This document shows, in pieces, positions 34,473 through 44,741 of a DNA stretch of 64,000 nt. The stretch's first letter is position 1; each line of letters opens with the position of its first letter. The stretch comes from an uncultured Lachnospiraceae bacterium (GTDB lineage: Bacteria > Bacillota > Clostridia > Lachnospirales > Lachnospiraceae). The position numbers and the translations under genes were made by a program. The stretch is from assembly GCA_947176505.1 (NCBI GenBank), contig CAMWQW010000016.1, positions 32,504-96,503 on the forward strand, written 5' to 3'. The notes under the pieces were generated by a model. It was not told the origin of the DNA, searched no databases, and worked only from the letters and a program-made list of their open reading frames with translations.

Positions 34473-34973
34473 ATGGAGAAATTAGCTGCTGCTTTTGCGG
34501 TAACATTGGGTAAATATGTGTCAAAGGAAGTCGTCGTATTTATTATTTCGATGATTCCGATTCTGGAGCTTCGCGGGGGACTGATTGTGTCGAAGCTGAT
34601 TCAGGTGCCGATTACCACGGCGATTCCGCTCTGCATCATCGGCAATATCATTCCGATTCCGTTTATTTTGCTTTTTATCAAACAGATTTTTAAGTGGATG
34701 AAAAAAATCAAAATATTCCGCGGACTGATTGAGAAACTGGAAAGCCGCGCCATGGGCAAGAGCGACAGTATTAAGAAGTACGAGTTCTGGGGCTTGGTAC
34801 TTTTTGTAGGCATCCCGCTGCCGGGTACGGGAGCATGGACCGGCTCGCTGATTGCAGCTTTGCTGGATGTAGACTTTAAGAAAGCGATTATTGCCGAACT
34901 GTTAGGAATCGCCATCGCTACGGTAATCATGTCAATTTTGTCATACGGGCTGTTAGGCGTATTGCTAGCGTAG
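34473..34973 (+). CDS. Small multidrug export-like membrane protein (PF06695 type)
   Basis: 166 residues after AAGGGAAGT, with four or five membrane segments. The sequence SMIPILELRGGLIVSK and the later FVGIPLPGTGAWTGSLIA are characteristic of the Sm_multidrug_ex family, whose real function is unproven (the fold resembles DedA proteins). Pairing with the following GH20 gene is close (2 bases between the stop and a possible start), so they may be translated from one mRNA. Two TGTCA half-sites lie 9 bases apart near its end (34930 and 34939). Confidence 0.9.
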   Translation: MEKLAAAFAVTLGKYVSKEVVVFIISMIPILELRGGLIVSKLIQVPITTAIPLCIIGNIIPIPFILLFIKQIFKWMKKIKIFRGLIEKLESRAMGKSDSIKKYEFWGLVLFVGIPLPGTGAWTGSLIAALLDVDFKKAIIAELLGIAIATVIMSILSYGLLGVLLA

Positions 34974-34975
34974 GG

Positions 34976-37774
34976 ATGCAGGATGAGCGCAATGAAATGG
35001 AACGAGGAATGAGCAAAAAGAAAAAGAAATATACCGTCATCGGCTGTGTGTGCGCCTTTGCAGTGATGACTGCTGCCGGTATGGCTGCGCTTTTGGCGAA
35101 CCGTGCGCCAAAAGACGGGAATCTTGCGCGCATGAGGGGAGTTATCGCTACCTGTGACAGTACAGAGACAGAAGAACTATCGGCGTACAAAGCGATTGAC
35201 GGGAATGACGAGGACTTGTCGTCCCGGTGGTCAAGTGAAAATAATTGGGAAGATGCTTCCCACTATATAGAACTGGAATTTCCGGAAGAAATTTCAGTTT
35301 CTTTTGTTGTTTTCAAATGGGAGAGACGTAATGTGATTTCTTATGCATTGGAGGGCTCGCTGGACGGTGCAGAATGGGAGACGATTCGCACATTTGATAC
35401 TGCGCCGGAAGTGAAAAATCAGGAGATTGCGCTTGATATGCCTGTGAGTGTGAAACATCTGCGCCTCAGCGTCTATGCGGTGTCAGACAGCGAGGAGGAT
35501 TTCTCTAACCTGTATCAGAACGTATCTCTTTATGAGTTCGAGGTCTATGCGGACAAGCCGGCGGCTTACAGTCTGGGGAGTGCGGCAGTGGCATATCAGG
35601 AAGATGGCAGCAGATACTTGATGATGCCTGAGGCTCCCGAAGGATATGAAGTTTCTTATCTGGGTGCGGATTATGAACAGATTATAGGGGCGGACGGAAC
35701 TGTTTATCATACGATTCAGGATAAAGATGTGACGGTTGGATTTGAAGTAAGAAACAGCCGTAACGATGCGGACGTCAGGGAAATCTCGCAGACATTGACG
35801 GTGCCGGCATATGACGGCGCCGATTCTTCCCCGGCAACAGAAAGCTTTGCGGGGAAAGAAGAAGGGCGGTACAATGAGTGCCCGGATGTGATTCCTGCAC
35901 TGGCGGAATGGCGGGGCGGTCAGGGTAATTTCGAGACAGGGGGCAGTTTTCGGATCATTGTAGAGGAAGGCTCTGATCTGCAGGAGGTTGCAGAGCTTTT
36001 TGAACAAAGATACAATGCTTTGGTTCGCTGTAATGTGGAAATTGTGAGCGGCAGACTACAGGATGCCGGACCGGGAGACTTTTATCTCGGATATGCGGAG
36101 GAGTCCGACGGCTTAGGAGAAGAGGGGTATTTTTGTGACATAAGTGACATTTGTGTCATTAAGGGACAGACGAATACTGGAGTGCGCTGGGGTACGGTTA
36201 CGGTTTTGCAGATTCTTTCAAAGCGGGCATCCCTGCCGTGCGGACAGATTCGGGATTATCCGCTCTATGAAGTGCGCGGATTTGGTATTGATGTGGCGCG
36301 CAAAGCAGTGTCCATGGAAACACTATACGCCATGATGGAGACGATGTCTTATTATAAAATGAATGACATGGGGATTCATCTGAATGACAATGTGATACTC
36401 AGCACAAGCGGACTGGCGGATACGGCGGAACATGCGATGACGGCGGACAGTGCTTTTCGGTTGGAATCCGATATTGCAAATGAGAGCGGACAGCGCCTGA
36501 CTTCGGAGGAGTATGCCTATACGAAGGAGGAGTTTGACAGGTTTATCAGGACGGCAAGGACTTATGGAGTAACCGTGGTTCCGGAGATCGATACACCGGC
36601 GCATTCTCTGTCTATCACGAAATTGTACCCGGAGTATGCGCTGACTGCCCGCGCCGAATCGGTAGACCAGATTGATCTTAACAATGCGGATGCAGTGGCG
36701 CTTGTTCAGAATATCTGGCAGGAGGCGCTTGACGGGGAAGAAGGGGCATTTTGTAATGCCCGGATTGTAAATATCGGCATGGACGAATATTATGGAGATG
36801 GGGAACAATACCGTGTGTATGCGTCGCAAATTGCTAATCAGGCAAGACAATCCGGCAAGATTGTGCGTATGTGGGGCAGTCTTAGCAATATGGCGGGCAG
36901 CTCAAAGCCTGACGCCGAGAGACTGCAGATGAATATATGGAGTACTCTGTGGGCGGATCCGAGAGAAATGTATGAGGCGGGATACTCGCTCATTAATATG
37001 CAGAACAGTCATTTGTATGTGATTCCGGGAGGCGGTTACGATTATTTGGATATCGAAGAGTTGTACCGAAACTGGGAACCCAATAAATTCTATGAGTATA
37101 ATGAGATGGAGATGATTCCGAGCTATTCACCGAAAATGCTCGGTGCAGCATATATGATCTGGAATGATATGAGCGGAGCGTTGGATGTGGGGATTTGCGA
37201 ATATGATTTGTATGAGCGCTTTGAGCAGCCGCTTGCGCTGCTTAGTGCAAAATTGTGGGGAATGAGAGATGGGGAATCCTATGAGGAATTTTGCGAAGCG
37301 GCGGATATAATTGATATGCTGATGTTCGGCACACAAGGCGGGGAAAACCGAATTTGCGACGAGGCAGTAGGAGTGGAGCCGTCTTATGAGGTCAAGATGC
37401 GGGTGAGACTTAAGAAGGCGGATACTTCGATTAAGGCGGGAGAGCAGGCGGCGCAGATTATCGCCGAGAGTGACAGCGCTTATGGCGATTGGGTATTCTA
37501 TGCGGCGGAGCCACAGATGGGAAAAGTCGGTTTTAGCAGAGAGGGAAGGACTTGTACATGGGATTATGTGCTGCCATATGATAAGTGGGTGGAACTTAAG
37601 GTGGTCGGTGAGCCGGGGCAGACGACATTGTATGTGGATGACACAAAGGTGGGTACTCTCGGAAATCAAAATGCATTTGAAGAATATGCGACATTTGTTT
37701 TCCCGATTCAGAGAATAGGAGAGGAAACGGGTGCTTTTGGAGGAGAAGTGGAATTTACTTATAGTAAACGATAA
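34976..37774 (+). CDS. Membrane-anchored GH20 beta-N-acetylhexosaminidase with CBM32-like domain
   Basis: Up to 932 residues; starts at 34976, 34997 or 35009 are possible and none has a strong ribosome site. A basic N-terminus and membrane helix (YTVIGCVCAFAVMTAAGMAALL) lead to an F5/8C (CBM32-like) domain (about 50-195: SAYKAIDGNDEDLSSRW, IELEFPEEISV). Later come a GH20 N-terminal domain and the catalytic barrel (about 430-790), with YYKMNDMGIHLND, VPEIDTPAHS and NIGMDEYYG; the last holds the Asp-Glu pair (603-604). A C-terminal LamG-like domain (about 810-930) closes the protein. It should act on GlcNAc/GalNAc-containing glycans such as mucin or host glycans at the cell surface. A TGACA array lies at 36136-36158. 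Confidence 0.9.
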   Translation: MQDERNEMERGMSKKKKKYTVIGCVCAFAVMTAAGMAALLANRAPKDGNLARMRGVIATCDSTETEELSAYKAIDGNDEDLSSRWSSENNWEDASHYIELEFPEEISVSFVVFKWERRNVISYALEGSLDGAEWETIRTFDTAPEVKNQEIALDMPVSVKHLRLSVYAVSDSEEDFSNLYQNVSLYEFEVYADKPAAYSLGSAAVAYQEDGSRYLMMPEAPEGYEVSYLGADYEQIIGADGTVYHTIQDKDVTVGFEVRNSRNDADVREISQTLTVPAYDGADSSPATESFAGKEEGRYNECPDVIPALAEWRGGQGNFETGGSFRIIVEEGSDLQEVAELFEQRYNALVRCNVEIVSGRLQDAGPGDFYLGYAEESDGLGEEGYFCDISDICVIKGQTNTGVRWGTVTVLQILSKRASLPCGQIRDYPLYEVRGFGIDVARKAVSMETLYAMMETMSYYKMNDMGIHLNDNVILSTSGLADTAEHAMTADSAFRLESDIANESGQRLTSEEYAYTKEEFDRFIRTARTYGVTVVPEIDTPAHSLSITKLYPEYALTARAESVDQIDLNNADAVALVQNIWQEALDGEEGAFCNARIVNIGMDEYYGDGEQYRVYASQIANQARQSGKIVRMWGSLSNMAGSSKPDAERLQMNIWSTLWADPREMYEAGYSLINMQNSHLYVIPGGGYDYLDIEELYRNWEPNKFYEYNEMEMIPSYSPKMLGAAYMIWNDMSGALDVGICEYDLYERFEQPLALLSAKLWGMRDGESYEEFCEAADIIDMLMFGTQGGENRICDEAVGVEPSYEVKMRVRLKKADTSIKAGEQAAQIIAESDSAYGDWVFYAAEPQMGKVGFSREGRTCTWDYVLPYDKWVELKVVGEPGQTTLYVDDTKVGTLGNQNAFEEYATFVFPIQRIGEETGAFGGEVEFTYSKR

Positions 37775-37848
37775 AACGATAATGAAATTTCTGAAATGTG
37801 CTTGTAATAGTAAGTGAACAAATTTAAGAAAGAAGTATAGTGAGAGTA

Positions 37849-38742
37849 ATGGAAGCATACACGGGATTTGCACAGGTATATGATACGTTTATGGATGAGA
37901 CGCCCTATGAAGAATGGTGCGATTATCTGGTAAAATTGCTTGAGAAGTATAATGGAAGGGTGTACCCTTCGGATTCCGAAGCGGGAGCTGATGGTGCGCG
38001 ATACAGTGTCGTGACAGCGGATGAGAGACAATTTTCCGATGGGAAAAACATAGAGAATGACATGCGTGTCATAAATGAGAACTTAAGACAGGAGCGTAAT
38101 GCAATTCTTGACTTAGGCTGCGGTACGGGGACTTTGACGGAGCTTCTTGCGCGGCGAGGCTATGATATGATCGGTATTGACAGTGCACAGGAAATGCTGC
38201 AGATTGCTATGGATAAGCGCGCAGAATCGGGACTTGATATACTGTATCTGCTACAGGATATGAGAGCCTTTGAACTGTATGGCACGGTGGGTGCAGTGAT
38301 AAGTGTCTGCGATTCTGTCAACTACCTTCTCGAAGAAGAGGACATCATACAGACGTTCAGACTGGTGAATAATTACCTGTATCCGGGCGGAATATTTGTT
38401 TTTGACTTCAATACGGTGTATAAATATAAAGAGGTTATCGGCGATGCTACGATTGCGGAGAACCGGAAAGAGTGCAGCTTTATATGGGAGAATTATTACC
38501 ATGAAGCGGAGGAAATCAACGAGTATGATTTGACGATTTTTGTACAGGAAAGAGAAGAGGCGGACACATACCGCAGATTTCAGGAAACCCACTATCAGAG
38601 AGGGTACTGCTTGAAGCAGATGAAAAATTATCTGAGCCGGGCAGGGCTTATCTTTGTGGAAGCAATTGATGCGGATACGCACGGAGAGGTTACGGATATA
38701 AGCGAACGCATCTATGTGGTGGCGAGAGAACATGGGAAGTAG
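37849..38742 (+). CDS. SAM-dependent methyltransferase (class I)
   Basis: About 297 residues. The ATG at 37849 or a GTG at 37840 could start it; neither has a strong site. The opening YTGFAQVYDTFMDETPYEEWCDYL is common to small class I methyltransferases. An insertion of about 45 residues (roughly 35-80) precedes motif I, ILDLGCGTGTLTELLARRG. Motif II-like residues MIGIDSAQEML and the VISVCDSVNYLL segment follow. The substrate is unknown. It contains one TGACA-N4-TGTCA site (38058) within the insertion. It is followed by hslO. Confidence 0.88.
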   Translation: MEAYTGFAQVYDTFMDETPYEEWCDYLVKLLEKYNGRVYPSDSEAGADGARYSVVTADERQFSDGKNIENDMRVINENLRQERNAILDLGCGTGTLTELLARRGYDMIGIDSAQEMLQIAMDKRAESGLDILYLLQDMRAFELYGTVGAVISVCDSVNYLLEEEDIIQTFRLVNNYLYPGGIFVFDFNTVYKYKEVIGDATIAENRKECSFIWENYYHEAEEINEYDLTIFVQEREEADTYRRFQETHYQRGYCLKQMKNYLSRAGLIFVEAIDADTHGEVTDISERIYVVAREHGK

Positions 38743-38810
38743 GATACGAGAGTCGAAATAGAAAGAGATACCTTAGATTGAAAAAAGCGTGTGCAGAAAT
38801 GAGGATTAAC

Positions 38811-39680
38811 ATGGCAGATTATATTGTGAGAGCAACGGCGGCAAATGCGCAGATACGTGCTTTTGCCGTGACATCAAGAGAACTGGCGGAATATGCCAGA
38901 AGCGCCCATAACTTAAGCCCGGTAGTAACGGCGGCACTGGGACGCCTGATGACGGGTGGTGTGATGATGGGCAGTATGTTAAAGGGCGAGAAGGATATGC
39001 TGACGCTCCAGATAAACGGTGCAGGTCCAGTGCATGGTTTGACGGTAACGGCGGATTCTCAGGGGAATGTAAAGGGCTATGCGGACAATCCGCAGGCGAT
39101 GATGCCGCCTAACAGCGCTGGCAAGCTGGATGTGGGCGGCGTCATCGGACTGGGTGTGCTTACGGTTATCAAGGATATGGGGTTAAAGGAGCCTTATTCT
39201 TCGACGATAGAGCTGAAGACGGGAGAAATAGGAGATGATTTGACTTATTACTTTGCTGCTTCCGAGCAGGTTCCGTCCAGTGTGGCGCTGGGAGTGCTCA
39301 TGGATAAGAATAATACCGTGCGACAGGCAGGCGGTTTTATCATACAGCTTATGCCTTTCACCGAGGAGGAAGTGATTGGCAGGCTGGAAGAGAAGCTGTC
39401 AGCACTGCCTCCGGTGACGACTCTATTGGAAGAGGGCAATACGCCAGAGCAAATCTTAGAGATTGTGTTGGGAGATTTGGGTGTGGAGATTACGGATACT
39501 CTTCCGGTGCAGTTCCACTGTAATTGCAGCAAGGAACGGGTGGAAAAGGTGTTGGTAAGTCTTGGTAAAAAGGAGCTGCAGAAGCTTATTGACGAAGGTA
39601 AAGATGTGGAGCTGAACTGTCATTTCTGTAATACGAATTATGTGTTTACGGTGGAAGAATTGAGCGGTTTGTGCCGGTAA
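38811..39680 (+). CDS. hslO: Hsp33 redox-regulated chaperone
   Basis: 289 residues. The start at 38811 follows GAGGA; an upstream TTG (38778) is less likely. The N-terminal domain starts MADYIVRATAANAQIRAFAV and has the typical LGRLMTGGVMMGSML and GYADNP. The zinc-binding redox switch is complete at the C-terminus: HCNCSKER (CxC) and CHFCNTNY (CxxC). Hsp33 binds unfolded proteins under oxidative stress. The Lhr-like helicase gene begins 6 bases downstream, so they probably share an mRNA. Confidence 0.96.
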   Translation: MADYIVRATAANAQIRAFAVTSRELAEYARSAHNLSPVVTAALGRLMTGGVMMGSMLKGEKDMLTLQINGAGPVHGLTVTADSQGNVKGYADNPQAMMPPNSAGKLDVGGVIGLGVLTVIKDMGLKEPYSSTIELKTGEIGDDLTYYFAASEQVPSSVALGVLMDKNNTVRQAGGFIIQLMPFTEEEVIGRLEEKLSALPPVTTLLEEGNTPEQILEIVLGDLGVEITDTLPVQFHCNCSKERVEKVLVSLGKKELQKLIDEGKDVELNCHFCNTNYVFTVEELSGLCR

Positions 39681-39686
39681 GGCGGC

Positions 39687-42600
39687 ATGATGGAAACGGA
39701 GAAGAACATGGGAAGGGAAAACGTGCTGAATCTTTTTGATAAAGAGACCGTCAAGTGGTTTGAAGATACGCTTGGAGAGCCGACTCCTGTACAGAAAGAA
39801 GCATGGCCGATGATTGCGAAGGGAAAGCATGCACTCATATCGGCACCGACAGGAACAGGTAAGACGCTTTCGGCTTTCCTTATTTTTCTGGATGGAATGA
39901 AGCGGCAGGCGAAAGAAGGGACCTTGCCGCAGGAACTGCAGTTGATTTATGTGTCTCCGCTCAAGTCTCTGGCGGCGGATATCCGGGAAAATCTGAGACG
40001 TCCGCTGGAAGGAATCGGAGCGGATGCAGATATCTGTGTGGGAATCCGAACCGGAGACACGCCTCAGAGAGAAAGGCAGCAGATGGTTAAAAAGCCGCCT
40101 CACATTCTGATTATTACACCGGAATCTCTGTATCTGATGCTGACAAGTAAAACGGGTCAGACCGTTCTGGCAACGGCGAAAGCCGTTATCATTGATGAGC
40201 TTCATGCACTAATTGACACGAAAAGAGGAGCGCATCTGATGCTTTCGCTGGCGCGTCTCGATTATCTGTGCGGTCAGCCGTTGCAGCGGATTGGCTTATC
40301 GGCAACCATCGAGCCTTTAGAGACGGCGGCAGAGTATCTGGCGCCGGAAGAAGTCAGCATCGCCGCGCCGGATATGAAGAAGCGGGTGCGGCTGGAAATT
40401 CTGGGTCCGTATGCCGATGCGACCAAGGGAGCCAGAAAAGACCCGGTATGGGAAGAGTTGGGGAAACTGGTATTTCAGTATTGCCAGAACAGCCGCAGCG
40501 TGATTGCCTTCGTGGAGGGACGGCGGTATGCGGAAAAATTATCATATTATGTAAACCAACTAGGCGGGGAAGGTTTTGCACGCGTGCATCACGGGAGTCT
40601 TTCCAAGGAGCAGAGGGCGGAGACGGAATTGAATCTGCGCGACGGTAAGCTGCGACTGTTATGCGCGACTTCGTCAATGGAGTTGGGGATTGACGTGGGG
40701 GAAATTGATCAGGTATTGCAGGTAGGATGTCCGCGCACGATTTCCGGAACAATGCAGAGACTCGGACGGGCAGGGCATAATCCGGGCAGAGTCAGTGTAA
40801 TGTATCTTTTCCCGAGAACAGCGGCAGAATGTGTGTCCTGCGCAATGACGGCATCTCTTGCGAGGCAGGGCGGCGTGGAGCATGTAAAACCTCCGGTGGG
40901 ATGTCTCGACGTGTTGGCGCAGCACTTGGTTTCTATGGCGGCGTTCAGGAGCTATGAGCTTACGGAGGTGATGGAGATTCTACCGAGAGCATGGTCTTTC
41001 AGGAATGTTACCAAGGAAGATGTGAAGTCGGTCCTTTCTATGCTGGCGGGAGATTACGAACACGATAGGGACATTCCTGTTCGTCCAAGGATTCTGTACG
41101 ACCGAATACACGAAAAGGTGGAAGGTGACGGCTACAGTAGGATGCTGGCGGTGTCTGCAGGCGGTACGATTCCCGATAAAGGGTTATATTCCGTGAAAAC
41201 GCAGGAAGGGGTAACGCTTGGGGAAGTGGACGAAGAATTTGTTTACGAAACCCAGAAGGGAGATCGTTTTATCCTTGGTTCCTTTGCATGGAGGGTTGTG
41301 AATATCAGCCGAGACACTGTGACGGTGACACAGACGCATACGGAAGGAGCAAGGCTTCCTTTTTGGCATGGAGAAATCAAAGGCAGAGATAAGCGAACCG
41401 GAGAGGCGTTCGGCAGAATGTTTCATGCCTTGCAGAAATCATATGAAGATGGAAGACTGAAAGCCGCTTTAGGTGAAATGGGACTGGATGAATCGGCTGT
41501 GAGTCTTGCCGCCGGCTATTTGGAACGACAAATTAAGGCTTCGGGAAGCCTGCCGGATCATAAGACGATTTTGGTGGAGCATTTCAAAGACACGGTAGGA
41601 AACAGTCAGGTGATGGTTCATTCCGTGTTTGGCAGGCGAATTAATGCGCCCTTATCTCTTCTTGCGGCGCAGACGGTAAGAGAGCTTACGGATACGGAAA
41701 TCGGCAGCGTGGATGAAGAAGACGGCTTTCTGCTGTATTCCTACGGTAATCAGAGTCTGCCGGAGGGGATTTTACAGCGGATTGATGCGGATACTTGTAT
41801 GCGAAAGCTTGAGATTATGATGCCGGAGACACCCGTATTTAACATGGCATTCCGTTATAACAGCGGTCGCGCCCTGATGATGGGGGTTCGAAGGAACGGT
41901 CGTCAGCCGCTTTGGATGCAAAGGCTTAGAAGCGCGGAAATGCTGGAGCAGGTAGTACGGGAACAAGAGCACCCTTTAATGCGGGAGACAAGGCGGGAGT
42001 GCATACAGGAATTGTGGGATGTACAAGGTGTGCAGGAACTTTTGCATGATATCCGCAGCGGTGCGGTAACGGTCAGAGAAATTTATTCGGATATTCCCTC
42101 ACCCATGTCACTTCCGTTGCAATGGAGTCAGGAAGCGGCAGTCATGTATGAATATGCGCCTACGCCGAGAGGTATCCACGGAGCAGTGGAAGAGGCGCTG
42201 AAGAAGGAAAAGAACCTTGTGCAGCCGGGAGACGCGGAATTGCAGGAAGTGCAGGAGCGTGGCAGGCTTCCGCAGGACGAGAAGCAGCTTCATGCTCTTT
42301 TGATGACGGAGGGAGATCTGGCAGCGGGAGAATTGGATATTCCGGTGGAGTGGCTGGACAATCTTGCCAAGGACGGAAGAGTCCTGTATCTGGAACAGGG
42401 ACTTTGGATTGCAGCAGAGCAGGAAGAAGAGTATACGGCAGCGCTGGAAGAAGAGGCAGGATGGACGGCAGAGCAAGAGACGGCGTGCGGGCGGCAGAGC
42501 GTGACGGGGAAAGCGGCAAAAGACGGCATGGAGGCGCGCCTTCACATTGTAAGGCGTATGCTTCGCTACAGAGGCGCTGCGGATTCGGTACAGACAGCAG

Positions 42601-43970
42601 CCCGATACGGTTTGACAGAGCAGACGGCGGAAGAGATTTTGGAGCAGTTATGCCGTCAAGGCGAAGCGGTGGAGCAGGACGGCAGATATTATCATGCCAA
42701 ATTATACAGCCGTGCAAGAGCACGGACGCTTAGAAACAGGCGGGAAGAAATACAGACTTCTCCGTCGGCAGATTATGCGGCTCTGATGCTTTCCGGAACG
42801 GAGTCCGGTGCGCCGACAGCAGAGTGCCTGCAAAATACGCTGCGGCAATACGCGGGTATGACTTTTCCGGCAGTTTATTGGGAGAAGATCATCCTGCCGA
42901 AACGGGTGAGAAACTATAGAGAGCCCATGATGGACAGCTTTCTTGCAGGCGGCGAATTGTTCTGGCACATGGTAGGCAAGGATGAAGTATGCTTTGACTA
43001 TCAGGCTGACATCGACTGGGAGGCGGATATCAGCAGGTGTTCGGAGTGCGGAGCGGACGATCAGACAAGGGCAGAGAGACAGTCGGAGTCAGACTGCCGG
43101 TCAGTAAGAGAAGAACTCACAGAGAAAGAGCAGGCAATCTATGAAGCGATTGTAAAGCGCGGCGCATGTTTCATGCAGTCGTTAAACGGTCTGCTTCCCG
43201 GAGAATCGCCCTACGATACGCTGTTGTCTCTTATGGAAAAAGGACTGCTCTATGCGGATAGCTATCTTCCGGTGAGACAATGGATTGACAGAGAAAAAAC
43301 GAAGAAAGCAGTCGCCAGACAGCGGGTGAATATGCGGGTGAAAGCGTTACAGACGGGGAGATGGGATATTGTCAGACCCGTCCGGAACAAAACCATCGAA
43401 GAGAAGCTGGAAGCCTGCTTTGATTACAGTCCTATTCTTTGCAGAGAGACAGTTCTGGCATGTGGTTTTTCTTGGCAGGAAGCGTTGTCGGTACTGCGAA
43501 TCTGGGAGTATACCGGTCAGGCAAGAAGAGGATATTTTGTGAAGGATTTGTCAGGCGCACAGTTTATCCGTGGCAAAGATTATGAGAGTGTGGTGCGAAG
43601 ACTGAAAGAGCCGGAGCAGAAAATTGTGTGGATTAATGCGGCGGACCCTGCGCAGTGCTGGGGGAAGATACTGCCGCATCAGGAAGGCAGAAATTTTGTG
43701 TGCGTACCCGGAACGGCTGTTGCATGTGCGGGTGGCAGTCCTATTGCGGTAATGGAGAGGCAGGGGAAGGTACTGCGAATTTTAGACAAGGATTTAGAAG
43801 AAAAACGATTGGAAGAGTGCCTGCGGATTTTTATAGAAGAGTTTAAGCGGGGAAGTATTTTTCCGGCGATTAAACGGATTGTTGTGAAGGAGTATCCCGA
43901 TACGGCGGCGGGAGCATTTGCGCAGGCGGGCTTTATGAAAGAAATGCAGGATTATGTACTGTATCGGTAG
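39687..43970 (+). CDS. Lhr-like ATP-dependent DNA helicase
   Basis: 1427 residues, the usual long Lhr type. Superfamily 2 helicase motifs: TPVQKEAWPMI (Q motif), SAPTGTGKTLSAF (Walker A), VIIDELHAL (DEXH), LSATI, TSSMELGIDVG and QRLGRAGHN (motif VI). The helicase core and Lhr winged-helix/beta-barrel region fill residues 1-700. The remaining large C-terminal half (about 700-1427) is typical of full-length bacterial Lhr and contains a low-complexity Glu/Ala-rich stretch near 900-940. Lhr unwinds RNA-DNA hybrids and DNA and is linked with DNA repair. It has no TGACA palindrome despite its length. Confidence 0.93.
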   Translation: MMETEKNMGRENVLNLFDKETVKWFEDTLGEPTPVQKEAWPMIAKGKHALISAPTGTGKTLSAFLIFLDGMKRQAKEGTLPQELQLIYVSPLKSLAADIRENLRRPLEGIGADADICVGIRTGDTPQRERQQMVKKPPHILIITPESLYLMLTSKTGQTVLATAKAVIIDELHALIDTKRGAHLMLSLARLDYLCGQPLQRIGLSATIEPLETAAEYLAPEEVSIAAPDMKKRVRLEILGPYADATKGARKDPVWEELGKLVFQYCQNSRSVIAFVEGRRYAEKLSYYVNQLGGEGFARVHHGSLSKEQRAETELNLRDGKLRLLCATSSMELGIDVGEIDQVLQVGCPRTISGTMQRLGRAGHNPGRVSVMYLFPRTAAECVSCAMTASLARQGGVEHVKPPVGCLDVLAQHLVSMAAFRSYELTEVMEILPRAWSFRNVTKEDVKSVLSMLAGDYEHDRDIPVRPRILYDRIHEKVEGDGYSRMLAVSAGGTIPDKGLYSVKTQEGVTLGEVDEEFVYETQKGDRFILGSFAWRVVNISRDTVTVTQTHTEGARLPFWHGEIKGRDKRTGEAFGRMFHALQKSYEDGRLKAALGEMGLDESAVSLAAGYLERQIKASGSLPDHKTILVEHFKDTVGNSQVMVHSVFGRRINAPLSLLAAQTVRELTDTEIGSVDEEDGFLLYSYGNQSLPEGILQRIDADTCMRKLEIMMPETPVFNMAFRYNSGRALMMGVRRNGRQPLWMQRLRSAEMLEQVVREQEHPLMRETRRECIQELWDVQGVQELLHDIRSGAVTVREIYSDIPSPMSLPLQWSQEAAVMYEYAPTPRGIHGAVEEALKKEKNLVQPGDAELQEVQERGRLPQDEKQLHALLMTEGDLAAGELDIPVEWLDNLAKDGRVLYLEQGLWIAAEQEEEYTAALEEEAGWTAEQETACGRQSVTGKAAKDGMEARLHIVRRMLRYRGAADSVQTAARYGLTEQTAEEILEQLCRQGEAVEQDGRYYHAKLYSRARARTLRNRREEIQTSPSADYAALMLSGTESGAPTAECLQNTLRQYAGMTFPAVYWEKIILPKRVRNYREPMMDSFLAGGELFWHMVGKDEVCFDYQADIDWEADISRCSECGADDQTRAERQSESDCRSVREELTEKEQAIYEAIVKRGACFMQSLNGLLPGESPYDTLLSLMEKGLLYADSYLPVRQWIDREKTKKAVARQRVNMRVKALQTGRWDIVRPVRNKTIEEKLEACFDYSPILCRETVLACGFSWQEALSVLRIWEYTGQARRGYFVKDLSGAQFIRGKDYESVVRRLKEPEQKIVWINAADPAQCWGKILPHQEGRNFVCVPGTAVACAGGSPIAVMERQGKVLRILDKDLEEKRLEECLRIFIEEFKRGSIFPAIKRIVVKEYPDTAAGAFAQAGFMKEMQDYVLYR

Positions 43971-44015
43971 GGACGGTAAACTAATAAGGTTAGATTCATA
44001 TTTACAGGTGAACAA

Positions 44016-44741
44016 ATGACAGGACTTGGAACGATTATAAACAGTGGCAGTATTATTGCAGGTGGTCTGATAGGACATTTTGCAGGGAAACTATTTAAAG
44101 ATGAGCAGCAAAAGGCTTTGAATAAAGCCTGCGGTATAAGTGTTCTGTTTATTGCGATTGCCGGTGCAATGGAAGGAATGTTGAAGATAGAAAGCGCTAA
44201 AGTCAGCAGCGGGAAATCCATGCTGGTGGTACTTTGCCTTGCTGTCGGAACAATCATCGGAGAATTGATGGGCATAGAAAAAGGATTTGAGCGTTTAGGT
44301 GAGTGGCTGAAAGAAAAAACCGGTAACAGTAGTGATACCGACTTCGTAAATGCATTTGTGACGGCATCATTAACCGTTTGCATCGGAGCGATGGCAATTG
44401 TTGGAGCCATACAGGACGGGATACTAAACGACTATTCTACGCTCATGGTAAAATCTGTTTTGGATTTTATCATTATAGTGGTTATGACTTCGTCTATGGG
44501 CAAAGGCTGTGTCTTCTCTGCCATTCCGGTCTTTGTTTTCGAGGGGACAATAACCGTGCTTGCGCGACTGGTATCCCCGATCATGACGGAAACGGCTATT
44601 TTATATTTATCCCTGATAGGTTCTATCTTAATTTTCTGTGTGGGACTAAACTTGGTATGGGGTAAGATAATACGCGTGGCAAATATGCTGCCGGCTGTCT
44701 TGTTGGCGATTCTGGCAGCATACCTGCCGTGGAATTTTTGA
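44016..44741 (+). CDS. DUF554 membrane protein
   Basis: 241 residues with seven predicted membrane segments, starting after AGGTGAACAA. The opening GLGTIINSGSIIAGGLIGHFAGK, the block LCLAVGTIIGELMGIEKGFERLG and FVNAFVTASLTVCIGAMAIVGAIQDG (given in parts) identify DUF554 (YdfK/YqgA type). The function of these proteins is not established; they are thought to be transporters or channels. It stands alone on the plus strand. Confidence 0.92.
   Translation: MTGLGTIINSGSIIAGGLIGHFAGKLFKDEQQKALNKACGISVLFIAIAGAMEGMLKIESAKVSSGKSMLVVLCLAVGTIIGELMGIEKGFERLGEWLKEKTGNSSDTDFVNAFVTASLTVCIGAMAIVGAIQDGILNDYSTLMVKSVLDFIIIVVMTSSMGKGCVFSAIPVFVFEGTITVLARLVSPIMTETAILYLSLIGSILIFCVGLNLVWGKIIRVANMLPAVLLAILAAYLPWNF

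Noticed and set aside
39456-40205. 249-codon open frame on the minus strand across hslO and the Lhr gene
   Set aside because: Antisense to two well-identified proteins, no start signal and no recognisable domain.
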